Origin: Microvelia longipes
Taxonomy: Eukaryota > Arthropoda > Insecta > Hemiptera > Veliidae
DNA: 64,000 nucleotides
Direction of reading: 5' to 3'
Assembly (NCBI GenBank): GCA_018340805.1
Contig: JACMZG010001913.1
Location: forward strand, 15,547,987-15,611,986
Position numbers and translations under genes: made by a program. Below, in pieces: positions 9,641-22,350 of this stretch. Below the pieces are notes generated by a model that searched no databases, was not told where the DNA came from, and worked only from the letters and a program-made list of their open reading frames with translations. Each line of letters begins with the position of its first letter. The stretch's first letter is position 1.

Positions 9641-11340
9641 CTTATATTGAGACTTGTTATAGACTGTCTATGTTTAACTATTTTTTAACATAGACAGTTT
9701 AACATAGATGTTTAACTATTGTTTACTAAAACCAATCTTTATTTAATATAGACAGTGTGTATAATTATTTTTTATATTATATTAGAAATTAATTAATACG
9801 TATACCGAAGATATTTAAATCTTCTAGCCCGGGGTTGGATCACGAGAACAAAACAGTATTTTGTACATATGTTTTTTGATATAATGTTGTCCATACTTAG
9901 TTGACAAAATAATTAATTAAGACCTTTATAATTTATGCTAATTAATAATAAATTAAATGCTAAATAAATCTTCTGTTGTAAAAATGTTATAAAGGAAACA
10001 GCTTATAAAACTTTCAAGGGAATAAGTGACAGTTTTTTTGTTTAATTATCGTTTGTGTTGCCTTACTGGTTGAGATGCGAGTTGTTTGCACTACACTGTA
10101 ATGAGAGCATATCGTTTCACCTAGCTAATATACCAACTAAACAAGATTAAACCCAGGTTCATTTAATAGCTAATTAAACCTGAGTTTTTATAATTATATC
10201 TAGCTTGTTTTAAACATTTCTGGGTCAAAAAACCAACCTTGTTTTACTACAACTTTTACTATGTTCTTTTTCGCATGTTGTTGTTTTTACGAACATTGAA
10301 CAAACTTGATGTTAATTTTAACTGTCCTTACTTCTTATACCTACATTTAGATTTTATGGTAAAATAGTTAAACTATGTTGGCTAACTTGTTCAGCTTTTA
10401 AGTTGTTACTTTCTAATGTGGTATTAATTTTATGTTTTACCTGATGGCGCGGTAATGCTCCGCTTAGTTTTCCTGTGATTAAAATATCTGTCTATGTAAA
10501 TAACTTTTACTTTGAATTTAGAGTTTATTTTGTTATTTAAACGTTAAAAGATTGTAATGTATCTAAAATTTTATTGTTGTATCTATGTGTATCTTAAAAT
10601 ATATTTGTTAAATACGAGGTTACATTTTATTATTTTGGTTTTATCGATTTACATATATAACATAATCCTTGTATTGATCTAAGACTGATGATAAAGAGTT
10701 TAACATTTTTGATAACTAATAATGTAAGATAATGTTAGACACGGTGTACCACAGTGCCCTCGTTAGTCTAGGCTTGAAACAGGGTGGTTAAAAATTCATA
10801 TATTTTACAGAATAGATTCTGTGTATTTTAATTTTAAACTATTTTTGTTTTAAAAAAAGGTTGAAATTAGGAATGAGGTTTTCAAATTTCCCTAGAGATT
10901 CATAATTTTTTTTAACATTCTTTTATGGTAATAAATATTTTTTTCATTTTATTTAAGTGACCATAGTAAAAGTTATTTGTGTGATTCTTATCATATTTAC
11001 GTTTGTCGAATTCATACTTATTAGGAAATAAGCAATACAAATACATTTGTACAAAATTTCAGCTTATTTGGATTATTGTCCGATTTTTCACAATTTATTA
11101 AAAAACGAATTAAAAAAATTCGAGGTTGCGAAGCAGATCCCCATGCCGACGACGCGTATCAGCCAAGAGGACGAAAGCCCCGTTATTAAAAGAAAATAGA
11201 CATTTTTTTAGAAATTAGTGCATAATTGGACAAGAGAATAATTTTGTTCTGAATTTACTAGACATAACTTCAATTAGCACTACTGGTATAGAGAGAATAC
11301 ATAATTAATTTGATGAAAGTTAAACGTGATAATATTTACA
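9641..11340. other. AT-rich sequence with no gene seen
   Basis: Short direct repeats of TATAGACAGT/TTTAACTATTGTTTA near 9660-9760 and a weak hairpin AAACCCAGGTT/ACCTGAGTTT near 10149-10190. No reading frame, RNA gene or transposon end that I can support. Confidence 0.5.
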
Positions 11341-11399
11341 TGAAAGATTTAATTAAGTGAAAGTTCGTTGCAAATAATTTATTGCATTCTCAACGGTTA

Positions 11400-11650
11400 C
11401 ATTAGAAAAAGGGAAATAATGTTTGATCAAATGTATGCAATGCTACATCTGCTATATCTGTGAACTGTTCATTCGTCATTCTTCATCATAGATGGTTCGA
11501 CATAATGTACCCCCCTCTCCCCCCCCCGGTTTGTTACGTCTAACTCGTTAGTGAGCCGACATAGCCTAAACTAACTTTGACATTCTTTGCAAGATTGTCT
11601 CTCGCACAGCTATATTGGTCAAATTTTCATGTTTTGCAAAACTCGGTTGT
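11400..11650. repeat. Degenerate copy of the palindromic MITE family (FB)
   Basis: Shares GCAATGCTACATCTG, GACATAATGT, the centre TTACGTCTAACTCGTTAGTG and TTTTGCAAAACTCGGT with the full copies at 49.4 and 50.1 kb. A C-rich run (11511-11528) interrupts it. Confidence 0.6.
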
Positions 11651-11654
11651 ACCA

Positions 11655-11975
<321 letters not shown>

Positions 11976-12630
11976 GGAGAAGCATAACTAACAATACGAT
12001 AAAGCAGAAGTACATTATTCTAGTTATCTTTAACGTATTATTTGTTAAAACTTTCATCACATAAATCTATATTAAAAGACTACACTAAATAATTTATTCA
12101 TCTCTGTTATTTTATAAACACTATAGTAAAATACGAAGTAAATGTATGTCAAATAATGTAAAACGGGAATAAAATGTAAAATCAATACCAACATAATTAT
12201 ATGAAAGCAGATAATTTTTTTGTTTTGTTTTTCTGAACGACAAACCTGTAATTCCTACATGTCATTATCTCTTTGTTTTGATTACAATAATCAAATCCAT
12301 TTGTGTCTCAGGTTTCTAAACTCTGAACTAAAAATAAAACATCTGTGTTTGTTCTCTTTAAATTGCTCAATTTAACGAATTAAATTTAAACTGAGAGAAA
12401 CTACGTTTACATAAAGTATTAAACAGGCGATCGTTTCGCATTTCATACGTAAAATACATGAAAAAAACAGATAACATTTTAACCGGTAATTTAACTGTTT
12501 TTTAAAACATTGTTGACTCAGCAAATCTGTTTATTGACGTCACTAAAACCCGGTGTTTTATAGGGTTCTTCGGTGTGTTGTCCTTTCCAGGGTGATTTTT
12601 GTTCTAAAGATTCTAAAATGTTAAAAGATA
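11976..12630. other. AT-rich sequence, no gene seen
   Basis: No coding potential or RNA structure recognised. Confidence 0.45.
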
Positions 12631-12639
12631 GGTATTTAC

Positions 12640-12965
12640 ATAGAAATATATTACTAGAGGGGCCATATTGGTTGAATTTTGAAACACCGGACAAGTAACC
12701 TGACCACATTCGATTATCTAAATAATCAAATTAACAGAACAAAAATACATTAACTTATAAAGTAGAATGTTTAAAATACAAATCAAAACACAAACCACGT
12801 GCGGGAAGCCTGAAAAATTAATTTACTATAACCTTAATTTACTCTTAATCCACATTTACAGGAGGTTTTAATGAGGTTACACAGAGCCCCTGAGAGCCCC
12901 GAAAAGATGTTTCAGGCCTCTTAATGTATTGAAATAGGCTATGCCCTCTCTAGTATATACCTCTA
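12640..12965 (+). repeat. Dispersed repeat R3, copy 1
   Basis: Shares ACTAGAGGGGCCAT, the block ACACAGAGCCCCTGAGAGCC, GTATTGAAATAGGCTAT and TCTAGTATA with the reverse-oriented copy at 45005-45365. Non-coding; class unknown. Confidence 0.6.
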
Positions 12966-13029
12966 TGAGTATTTATATTAAATAGCAAATGAAAACAGAT
13001 TAATTACACTGAAGTCCTTTAGTTTGTAT

Positions 13030-13560
13030 GTATAACTAATAACCAGCCCTGTGGCCACTTCTAGGCCACATGGTTGGTGTACTTTATCAGTTCGTCATAT
13101 TACTGGATTATATATAAGTGGCGTACTACCATGATATAAGCGAATTTTCAAATGTATCAGTAAAACTACGTCATTTTTTACATTATGTCAATCAATGACA
13201 ATGTATTGTTTGACATATATATGTCAATCAATAAAACCAGTATATATACTGATAATACAATGAAACTTCGTATGTTTGTCAAACCTACATAGTAGAATGT
13301 GAGTACAAAATGTCACTCTAATCTAAACTATACATGAAGATTTGTGATTTTTTTAAAATGTTCGTGGGTCATTTTTGTGGGTTAATGACGTGACCTACAA
13401 AAGTATCATAAACAATAGGGTTCGAGACATTAACAAGGTTGATTTTTGTACCAACCTTCATTTCGATCCAAAAAAGCGTTTGAAAGTTATCGTGTCCCAT
13501 AGAAACGTATGTTTTTATATTTATCACCCAAATATGGTAATTTTGTAACCAGATTTGGTA
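13030..13560 (+). repeat. Dispersed repeat R2, copy 1
   Basis: Matches 63085-63545 over several hundred bases. Shared blocks include CTTTATCAGTT, GTCATATTACTGG, the TGTTTGACATA/TGTCAATCA block, GTTAATGACGTGACCTA and TTCGAAAGTTATCG-like sequence. GC-rich GGCCAC motifs mark the left end. No coding frame. Confidence 0.65.
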
Positions 13561-14540
13561 ATAAAAAAATTGAACTAAAACTAATTTATATACTATAACT
13601 TTAAACCAATATTACCTTATTTCCATAATTTTTCAATATGTTATTGTTTGACATAAATTTCAGATTTATGTTCAACACCACAACACAAAAAAAACATAAT
13701 TTATATAACATACAAACTTATAAAAATATTATTTTTTTATGATATAATATGTCAAACACTATTTTGGTGGAAATCACCTGAATATGATGATATTAGTATT
13801 ATTTTGTTTGGTTTTAATAGAATTTTGAAAACGGTCACAATTTTATGGTTCGATCTATTTAACATTTTTAATGTTACTTAATGTTGTAACAACAATTTGA
13901 TTGATTGTCGTCACTCCATAAGATTATTTCCAATTACTATTTTCCAAAGTAAATTTACTAAAAATATTTTTCTAATGAAACAAACCAATTAAAACCAATT
14001 TAAGTATATTGTGTAACAATAAAGAATTAAACCTAAATGTATTTTATGATTGAAAAGTCTGGAAATAAAACTATCGTTAGTTTGTGATAATTAATAACAA
14101 CATTGTCTCAGTTAATTAATAAAACTAACATTGGTATCACAATAAAACTACCGCCTGGTTTAATAATAGCTTAGACATTAAATTGTGTACGTGTCCTACA
14201 TAATAACAGTAAATATTTTAAAGTACGCTCGAGTCAATGCTGTACGTTTTGATTCCTCTGAGATAAGGCTGCATGTAAACACGTTAATAATAAACCCACG
14301 CTATTTTAACCATGACTAAATTCATTTTGCTTGATGTAGCCTCAATATTTAAAATTAAAATTAAATGTAAATTTTTGTGTCACATAATTATTTCATTTTT
14401 GGAATTTTGGTGTTTAATAAGTTAATGTTTGGTTAATTTTCTTTTGATATGCATTTAAAATGGATAATTTCGGTGATATCATAGTGCCGAATATCGTTTT
14501 AGCACAATATTTGTTACCTTTAATTACGAAAAATTAGGTC
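13561..14540. other. AT-rich sequence, no gene seen
   Basis: No supportable gene, RNA or mobile-element end. Confidence 0.45.
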
Positions 14541-14544
14541 TTAA

Positions 14545-14549
14545 AAGCT

Positions 14550-14631
<82 letters not shown>

Positions 14632-14660
14632 TTGTGTGTGTATGTATGTATGTATATATG
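14545..14660. repeat. (TA)n tract followed by (TGTA)n
   Basis: TA repeats with occasional AA or TT phase slips, then GTGTGTATGTATGTATG. Simple repeat only. Confidence 0.9.
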
Positions 14661-14890
14661 TACGTATTTCTAGAGGATTCTTTTAAACACACTATCTGAC
14701 AAACAGATTAATATTTCTTAAATCAAACTTGATAAAACCCAATTAATTGATTAATCAAATCAAATTTGATTAATATTTCTTAAATCAAATGAACCACAAT
14801 GAAACCCAGGTTTTTGTGACGTCAATAACCCTGCTTGCTAGTACAGCAAAATTTTCAAAAATCAGTAAAATTAAGGGTTAAAATATTTCT

Positions 14891-14922
14891 CCACTGAAAG
14901 GTGCTTATGCACCTTTCAGTGG
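14891..14922. repeat. Perfect 14-bp hairpin
   Basis: CCACTGAAAGGTGC, a four-base TTAT loop, then GCACCTTTCAGTGG. No repeat copy of it elsewhere in the window was noticed. Could be a relict mini-transposon. Confidence 0.7.
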
Positions 14923-15838
14923 ATGTGTGTGCAGTCAATTCGACCACTGTAAGTGACTGTAAAGTCGATAAACTGTGTTAAATTACCGGAATTTGAAAAT
15001 ACGATTGGTAAACAAACATAGGGTGTCGTTTTTCATGTTTTTAGATACCTGATTCGAATAAATTCGATCAGGAATCAATACGTTCAAGTACAACTTACAA
15101 TTTTAAAGTACTAAAAAAGTGGGTTCTCACGTTCGAATCTTGGAACCGGCTCTAATTCAATTTTTAATTAATATAATTATTTATAATTTAAATTTTAATC
15201 TTATTTACAGAATATAAGTTTTGAAACGTCAAAATAATTCTGGCAAGGATGTCCTCGAGGTGTTTGTATTTTCTTTAAGATGCGTGCTTAGAAAAACATT
15301 GAATTATTACAAAACAAAATTAACTCAACTTTTCTAACTTCTTTTATACATACTTTCTTTGAATTATTTTTTTGTAAATTTTCTTTTCGCAGCTGTGGTT
15401 ACAAACTCAAAAGAATGCAGATTTAAAAAAAATAGCAGTACTAGCTTTAATCCACAGCAGGTTTTTATGGACCTGCTATAGTAGTAGAATTTCATAATAT
15501 TTCGTTACAGCTCAACATAGCAATGTTATTTTGAAACCATACTAATTCTCCTCTAGTTAATTACAGTCCTTATTTTGAATCTTTTATCTATCCCTTTTAT
15601 TAATATTTTATATCTAAAAATACCACTTTCATGGTTAAAACATTAGACACAGATAATATTTTAGCTTTACTTTAACCCAAAACAGTTAGGCCTTCGCGTG
15701 ACTGCCGACTAAACCGAGTAATTTTTCAAAAACACGCTAATGATTTTTTCTTTCACTTTGTTTCATTACTATTATTAATAAAATAATATCGATTTGTTAT
15801 TTTTGCGAATTTTAATGTCAATGCGAGTGTATTAGACT
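14923..15838. other. AT-rich sequence, no gene seen
   Basis: Nothing recognised on either strand. Confidence 0.45.
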
Positions 15839-15840
15839 TT

Positions 15841-16035
15841 TATAAATATTTTTGAAATCTATACTATATTTTATTAATATTATTGAAATATATACTATAT
15901 TTTATAAATATTATTGAAATGTATACTACATCTTATAAATATTATTGAAATATATACTATATCTTATAAATATTATTGAAATATATACTATATTTTAACA
16001 ATATTATTGAAATATATACTATATTTTATAAATAT
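15841..16035 (+). repeat. 31-bp tandem repeat, about 6 copies
   Basis: Units start at 15841, 15872, 15903, 15934, 15965 and 15996, each with TATTGAAATATATACTATA. The period is exactly 31 bp. Confidence 0.9.
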
Positions 16036-16399
16036 GAAGCTAACTAAGAAATATCTGAATATCTAAGTCAATACATAAAATTTTATTAAGTCAAAATTTG
16101 GTTCAACAACAACTTTGCTTTATTTTATAATTTTTTTAAAGTTGTGAAGTACTTGAAATAATTGATTTTTTTATTATTCAGGTTTTATCGTTCTCTGTTA
16201 ATGCTCGACAGATTAAAAAAAGACTATATATGAACTTGGGTTTTATGGACTTTTTTTTATTTAGCATTTTTTTCTGTGCTTAATTAATATTGAAATCGGA
16301 TCACACAATTTGAGATCTTGAATTTAAGATGTTATAATGGAATTATTTTGGAGTCGCAGGTCAGACCTTTATTTTTTAGCTGTTATTTCCTTTATTTTT

Positions 16400-16545
16400 A
16401 GTTATTACTTTTCCTCATTTATGCCGTCGGTATATAGGAAAAGTATTGTGTTTGCTAAAATATCCGAAACCGTTATTATCCGTTTCAGGTGTTTTAAAGG
16501 CCTTCTGAGTAGTTTCTTCAAAGTTGTCTGTCTGTGTGTTTTTAA
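16400..16545 (+). repeat. Dispersed repeat R1, 5' part
   Basis: TATATAGGAAAAGTATTGTG, CCGAAACCG, TATCCGTTTCAGGTG and GTTGTCTGTCTGTG follow in the family order. The 66-nt TGACGTCA block is missing. The reading frame across it (16337-16549) is a repeat by-product. Confidence 0.7.
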
Positions 16546-16920
16546 ATAAATACGTTTTTATTATATTTTCCAGTAATGTGTTGTTCGTTCGATGTAAGTA
16601 TAACTGTGCGATTTTCGTAAAACGTTTTGTTAAATAAATAATTCATGTGTAAGTGATAGTGTAAAAAAAGTGGAACCAGTGAATAAATTTATTGGATAGT
16701 CCATCCAATAAAATGGAAACTATCTAATGTTCTCCAAAAAGAAAACATATCGTCTCCATAAGAAAGATAAGGTAATCAATCATCTTTTTTCATAATTTTT
16801 TAGTAAATATTTGTTAAACTTGAGTAAAATTATTTATCCACCTTGCTGTTGTATTACTGTTAGTTAAAGGTATGGGCTTCTTTCAGCTGTGTTTTTGACT
16901 GTATAGATTATGTATGTATG
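16546..16920. other. AT-rich sequence, no gene seen
   Basis: No supportable feature other than a short AATAAA-rich stretch. Confidence 0.4.
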
Positions 16921-16944
16921 TAAATATATATATATATATATATA

Positions 16945-16989
<45 letters not shown>

Positions 16990-17023
16990 TATATATATAT
17001 TTGTGGGTGCATATATGGATGTG

Positions 17024-17475
17024 AATCACCCCTTATCCTGGCCAGGGTAAACATTTTAGGCCTTAGGTTCTATAAATCACTCCTTACCTTGGCACAGGGT
17101 AAACATTTTTAGGCCTTTAGGTTCTTATAAATCACTCCTTACCTTGGCTACAGGGTAAACATTTTTTAGGCCTTTAGGTTCTTATAAATCACTCCTTACC
17201 TTGGCTACAGGGTAAACATTTTTAGGCCTTTTGGTTCTTAAAAATCACTCCTTACTTTGGCTACAGGGTAAACATTTTTCAGGCCTTTAGGTTCTTATAA
17301 ATCACTCCTTACCTTGGCTACAGGGTAAACATTTTTTAGGCCTTTAGGTTCTTATAAATGACTCCTTAACTTGGCTACAGGGTAAACATTTTTTAGGCCT
17401 TAAGGTTCTCATGAATCACCTCTTATCCTGGCCACAGGGTAAACATTTTTTAGGCCTTTAGGTTCTCATGAATTA
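17024..17475 (+). repeat. 56-57 bp tandem repeat, 8 copies
   Basis: Units start near 17024, 17075, 17131, 17187, 17243, 17300, 17357 and 17414, each with AATCACTCCTTACCTTGG, CAGGGTAAAC and TTTAGGCC. The first copy is shorter and the last two diverge. It abuts the (TA)n tract ending near 17000. Confidence 0.9.
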
Positions 17476-18090
17476 CACCATAGCCTGTCTACAGAATAAA
17501 ACATGTTAAAGTCTCTGGTTGCTCCACTAAGAGATGTTTTAATTCTACCCACCGCACCAGTGAGTAAATGTAAGTTGCTGTTCGTATATACCATAATGAA
17601 GGTTCATTGGGAGCTATTTGTGTACAAAACCTTGATTTTAATACAAGGGTAAACAAATGATAGCTTATCTACAGCTGATTACACTTTTATTTCTTTACAC
17701 ACCGTTGACCTTAAATTTAACCATTAACCTTTGCAACCTTACTAAACTAAATAATTAAGTTTAGCACATATTTTTACTTGTCCTTAACTACTACTGTGGA
17801 TTGATAAGATATCGTAACCGATATTTTACCTGATTACTCGTTTTAGATGTTGTTAAACCTTTAAACTTAGTTTTAAGGACGTCGTTTAGATCACAAAATT
17901 GTCGGAAACTGCATGCTTTACTATATATTTATAAGAAATACATAAGTTTGGAATATACGTTTCTACCATCAGCTGAATCGAAAAAAGACATACAGCTTGT
18001 CTAAAATTTACTCACTGGCCTTAATTTTTAATCTTGGAAAAAGGTGCATTTAATAATTTTTTTTGGGGGGGGGGGGTAGGGGCTAAGCGA
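17476..18090. other. No gene seen; poly-G run at 18064-18076
   Basis: AT-rich DNA with one run of about 12 G. The frame at 18034-18234 translates across this run and has no other sign of coding. Confidence 0.45.
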
Positions 18091-18094
18091 ATCC

Positions 18095-18260
18095 GATGTT
18101 ATGAGTTTCGTGTTACCCCGTCCCCGATTTTTTTAATTGTTTGCGTTTATATTTTAGAATATCAGTGTGCGAATGTTTCCCTTTTTAATTTGTCTAGAGA
18201 GCGAAGCGAGTCCGTAACAAAACCGATTTATTAAGAAAAGGTTTCGAGGTACCCCACTCC
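18095..18260 (+). repeat. Dispersed repeat R1, 3' tail
   Basis: GAGCGAAGCGAGTCCG followed by AAGGTTTCGAGGTACCCCAC matches the family tail seen at 35.9 kb and 43.8 kb. The head is missing. Confidence 0.55.
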
Positions 18261-18745
18261 TTCAATACGTAAATAGTTTACTTTTTTATTAAAAAAGCGT
18301 TCACCTAAAGAGATTTTTAACAAACGATATTTCTAGTCTGAATATCAAATCGATTCAATAATATTCTTTCAAACCACGTCTTTTGTTTTCAAAACATGAG
18401 ACTAATTACAATTTTTATCGACTGCGTGACAAAAATTTTAATTAACGACAAGCGGATTGACTAAAACGGTTTTTAAAGGGGTTGTGATCCCTAGTTGAAC
18501 ATTGATAACAATTCACAAGTAATTGGCCATTAGTAGGTCATTATATACAGCTTTCCAAAAGCTTTTAGACTCCTCTCTTGGGACTTAGGAAAAAGCTTGT
18601 AAATCAAACGATGTTTTCTTCTAACCACTGAATCCTAATTTTGCTTCGATTATATTTTTTTGCTTTTTCCTTCAATGCAGGAGCTCTTCTTGTAGTATAG
18701 CTTAAATTAGCACATCTTTACTACTTCTGTTAAGTTTTTCATCCA

Positions 18746-18871
<126 letters not shown>

Positions 18872-19156
18872 CCAAAAATAGTCCAATGCCGAAATAGAGA
18901 AAATCCCCTAAACCCATTTTCCCTCCTATCTCTCTCCCAAAGTAAATAGAGACTCAAATGATTCTACTATCTTTCTTTTTACTGGGTTTCTCCCCTGAAT
19001 TACTATGACTAGACAATGGCTTCTCCACACAATATATCTACTTTCGGATTAATTAATCTTGAAATTTGGGATAATTTTTTTTTCTTTCCTCAACCCTGCG
19101 GAATAAAATTATTTCTTATACAAATATAAGAGGAGATAAACAAAAAGTCGTTTACT

Positions 19157-19410
19157 TAGGACTGTTTTCTTCTAACCACTGAATCCTAATTTTATAATTA
19201 GGACTGTTTTCTTCTAACCACTGAATCCTAATTTTATAATTAGGACTGTTTTCTTCTAACCACTGAATCCTAATTTTATAATTAGGGCTGTTTTCTTCTA
19301 ACTACTGAATCCTAATTTTATTAATTTAGGACTGTTTTCTCTAACCACTGAATCCTAATTTTATAATTAGGACTGACCACTGATCCTAATTTTATAATTA
19401 AGACTGAAGA
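19157..19410 (+). repeat. 42-bp tandem repeat, about 6 copies
   Basis: Units start at 19157, 19199, 19241, 19283, 19327 and 19368, each TAGGACTG, TTTTCTTCTAACCACTG and AATCCTAATTTTATAAT. One isolated partial unit lies at 18612-18645, so the array may derive from local sequence. Confidence 0.9.
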
Positions 19411-19721
19411 CCGCAGTCTTCATTAATATTAATTATATCTTTAATATCAGTCCAAGAAATTTATTCCATTGTAAAGGGATATGATTGTACTTAATTTTTT
19501 AATTGAATTTTTTTTCGATTTTTTTTTCAATGTTTTAAAACACGCATATATACAGGTCATTTAATAAAAAAAAACTAATGCTAATAATAAGATGAAACTT
19601 GGCATATACGTTGGCTCTTACATATAACTTATAACATCTACACACGTCCAACATCTCCAACTAATCCACAAATATTTTTGCGTTTTATGAATCATCGAAA
19701 TTTCTCTGACTCTCTAACGTG

Positions 19722-19733
19722 TATATATATATA

Positions 19734-19824
<91 letters not shown>
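19722..19824. repeat. (TA)n microsatellite holding the BEL insertion
   Basis: TA repeats run up to the LTR at 19825. The other flank at 26712-26722 is also TATATATA, so the retrotransposon sits inside a TA tract and its target duplication cannot be read. Confidence 0.9.
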
Positions 19825-19828
<4 letters not shown>

Positions 19829-20234
19829 AACGCAGAGTATAAAGAGGACTGTATTTTTAGCGGTAATATAATAAAAAATGCTACTTACATTTGTAGAAAT
19901 CTTTACGTACTTTATAAAAAGACGATATTTAAAAGGAAGGAGTTGGTATTTTGGGTAGGAGGTGAAAAGGAAGATGAAAGGAGTCAGCTTGGCTATTATA
20001 ACGAAATTTAAGTATATAATGACGAGCGTGGCGGTAATTAAGTAATTAATTAATTAATAGAAAGTATAAGGCGGGTTTGAGTCATATGATATAAACAATA
20101 ACGCACGGTACCGTGAGCGAATGCAGACTAAACTCGCTAGAATAAACTATACTCTGTCTCTTCTAAATAATAATAAAGCTAAAATACCTAAAAGATAATA
20201 ATCAAAATAAACATCTAATCTAGCTGCTTCAACA
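19825..20234 (-). repeat. 3' LTR of the BEL element
   Basis: 410 bp. On the + strand it starts TGTTAACGCAG and ends GCTGCTTCAACA. It matches 26304-26711 over its whole length. Confidence 0.95.
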
Positions 20235-20246
20235 TACTCCCCCCGG
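20235..20246 (-). promoter_or_regulatory. Polypurine tract
   Basis: On the minus strand CCGGGGGGAGTA lies directly before the 3' LTR, the usual place of plus-strand DNA priming. Confidence 0.7.
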
Positions 20247-20484
20247 CTGGACGAAGTCCTGAAAAAGTAGTAAGTCCAGGAAAAGTATGAACCAAAAAAA
20301 AAACAACAAAATCTTCTGGGCGAAAAAATTAAATAGAAGAACCAAGAGAACAAATCCTCAAAAAAAATGAAAGAATAAAAGAAACCTCTACTTATCTGCG
20401 AGAAGTTACAAAAGAAATGAAGTAAAGTAACAAAAATAAGACTAGAAAAAGAAAGAAATCTTCTAAACAATAAGTGAAAAAATG

Positions 20485-22350
20485 TTACTGATTAGGCAAG
20501 GGACACAGTTTGACAACAGGGCGCTTGTAGAAAGAAGTGCCTATACGAACAGTTGCAACACGTATCCTGCCATCTTCACCAGCATGGACAGTATCTATGA
20601 CACCTATTGGCCAAGACAAAGGAGGAGCATTGTCTTTCATTACTATGACAATAACTCCAGGTTTAACTGGTTGAGTTTCAGTATTCCATTTTTGTCTAAC
20701 TTGGAGAGTGTGGAGATACTCCAAGCGCCACCTTTTCCAGTAGCTTTGCAGTAACTGGTCAAGGAGCTGAAATCGTGTCAAACGATTAACAGGAACGTCG
20801 GTGAGATCTGGTGCAGGTAAACGATCACACTCAAGAGGCATTTGACATAAAAAATGTGATGGAGTAAGAGCTTCAGGCTCTAGAGGATCACTAGTCTTGA
20901 CACAGAGAGGTCGCGAATTCAAAAGACCCTCTATTTGAACAAGAAGAGTATAAAACTCTTCATAGGATAGAACTTGTTGACCTATGACTTTAAATAGGTG
21001 AGTTTTAACAGACTTAACATTGCTTTCCCATAGCCCTCCAAAATGAGGCGATGAGGGTGGATTAAAATTCCAGGCAATATGTTTGGAAGCAACATAACCC
21101 GGTACTTTTTCTTTATAGTCATCGGATTTCAGTAAACGATAAACTTTATTTAAGTATGATCTAGCTCCAATAAAATTAGTGCCTGCATCAGAGTAAAATG
21201 CTCGGACAGGACCTCTGCGGGAAATAAATCGTTTCATACAGTTTAAGAAAGCGTTAGTTGATAAGTCTGCTGCTAATTCTATATGTAAAGCCTTCGTAGA
21301 GAGACATACAAACAAACAAATATATGCCTTCTGAGATTGAGCACCTCTACGACGTGAGATAGTGATATTAAATGGTCCGGCGTAATCTACACCAGTGTGT
21401 AGAAATGCCTTGCACGGTTTAACTCGCGGAGAAGGTAAATCTCCCATAACAGGGTAAATAGGTTTTGGGTGAAGGCGAAAACAAACATTACATTTCCTTA
21501 ATAGGGTGCGAATACGATTTCTTCCCCCTACTATCCAAAACCTGCGTCGCAATAAGCTGTGGACTAAAGATGCTCCAGTATGTAGATTAGTCTCGTGGGT
21601 ATGTAAAATCAGTAAATCGACGAAAGGATCTTGTTTAGGCAAAATCAGTGGATGTTTGTGGTCAAAAGGTAAATTAGCATTAGAAAGTCGACCCCCAACG
21701 CGTAAAAGACCTCCGTCGAGATAAGGAAATAACTGTTTAAGGTTAGAATGAACAGGTTTCGAATTATTTAAATCGTTAATTTCTTGCGAAAAGTGTTCTA
21801 GTTGAATAAAACGAGCTAAAACAGTTTCGGAATATTTATACTCAAAGGCACTTATAGTTTCTGTTGATTTGTAGAAATTTGGAGTTTTCCTTAGACGTAA
21901 AATATAAGAAACGATACGAAGTAGTTTTTTATAATCAGATGAAGCATCAATTAATGCTCTAATAGCGTTAGTTTCTCTCTCGTCGGGAGTACTGGAGACG
22001 CAAGCGACTTTTCGTGTTTCTAAATCTAAATCGTGATTATTAGGCAAAAAAGCTAAAGACGGCCATTCAGATTCATCTTGAAGTAACCAAGGTGGACCAT
22101 TAAACCATAAATCAAATTTTATAAACGCTTTGGGGAGGAGACCACGGCTAAGGCAATCTGCCGGGTTCTCAGCACCACGTACATGTCGCCAAATAACATC
22201 AGGAAGCAATTCTTGGATGTGGGTTATACGACGCGATACAAAAATATTCCACTTAGATGGAAGAGTTAATCCAATGGAGAGCCACGGATGAGTCAGAAAA
22301 AGCATAAATATTACGAAATGTAAATTTATTTGAATATGAGTCAATAACAT
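20485..22350 (-). CDS. BEL pol: integrase with DUF5641 C-terminus
   Basis: Frame of 621 codons, stop at 20485; the first 20-30 residues before SKWNIFVSRR are out-of-frame sequence. It carries RGAENPADCLSRG, the RNase H to integrase link. A His-Cys zinc site follows (HETNLHTG, then KCNVC). The integrase core has GVDYAGPF (Asp codon near 21386), FYSDAGTNF (near 21190) and GGLWESN (Glu near 21030), the D, D, E triad. The C-terminal DUF5641 shows YWKRWRLEYL and a Pro/Val-rich end. The enzyme inserts the cDNA copy into the host chromosome in the nucleus. All catalytic residues are present. Upstream connection to RNase H needs a frameshift near 22255-22290. Confidence 0.9.
   Translation of the reverse strand: MLLTHIQINLHFVIFMLFLTHPWLSIGLTLPSKWNIFVSRRITHIQELLPDVIWRHVRGAENPADCLSRGLLPKAFIKFDLWFNGPPWLLQDESEWPSLAFLPNNHDLDLETRKVACVSSTPDERETNAIRALIDASSDYKKLLRIVSYILRLRKTPNFYKSTETISAFEYKYSETVLARFIQLEHFSQEINDLNNSKPVHSNLKQLFPYLDGGLLRVGGRLSNANLPFDHKHPLILPKQDPFVDLLILHTHETNLHTGASLVHSLLRRRFWIVGGRNRIRTLLRKCNVCFRLHPKPIYPVMGDLPSPRVKPCKAFLHTGVDYAGPFNITISRRRGAQSQKAYICLFVCLSTKALHIELAADLSTNAFLNCMKRFISRRGPVRAFYSDAGTNFIGARSYLNKVYRLLKSDDYKEKVPGYVASKHIAWNFNPPSSPHFGGLWESNVKSVKTHLFKVIGQQVLSYEEFYTLLVQIEGLLNSRPLCVKTSDPLEPEALTPSHFLCQMPLECDRLPAPDLTDVPVNRLTRFQLLDQLLQSYWKRWRLEYLHTLQVRQKWNTETQPVKPGVIVIVMKDNAPPLSWPIGVIDTVHAGEDGRIRVATVRIGTSFYKRPVVKLCPLPNQ

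Noticed and set aside
20147..20470. Minus-strand 107-codon frame after the integrase
   Set aside because: Lies downstream of the pol stop and runs into the LTR. Phe/Ser-rich with no env-like signal, so not counted as env.
20482..20754. Plus-strand frame, also 21506-21724 and 25019-25204
   Set aside because: Antisense to BEL pol and gag.
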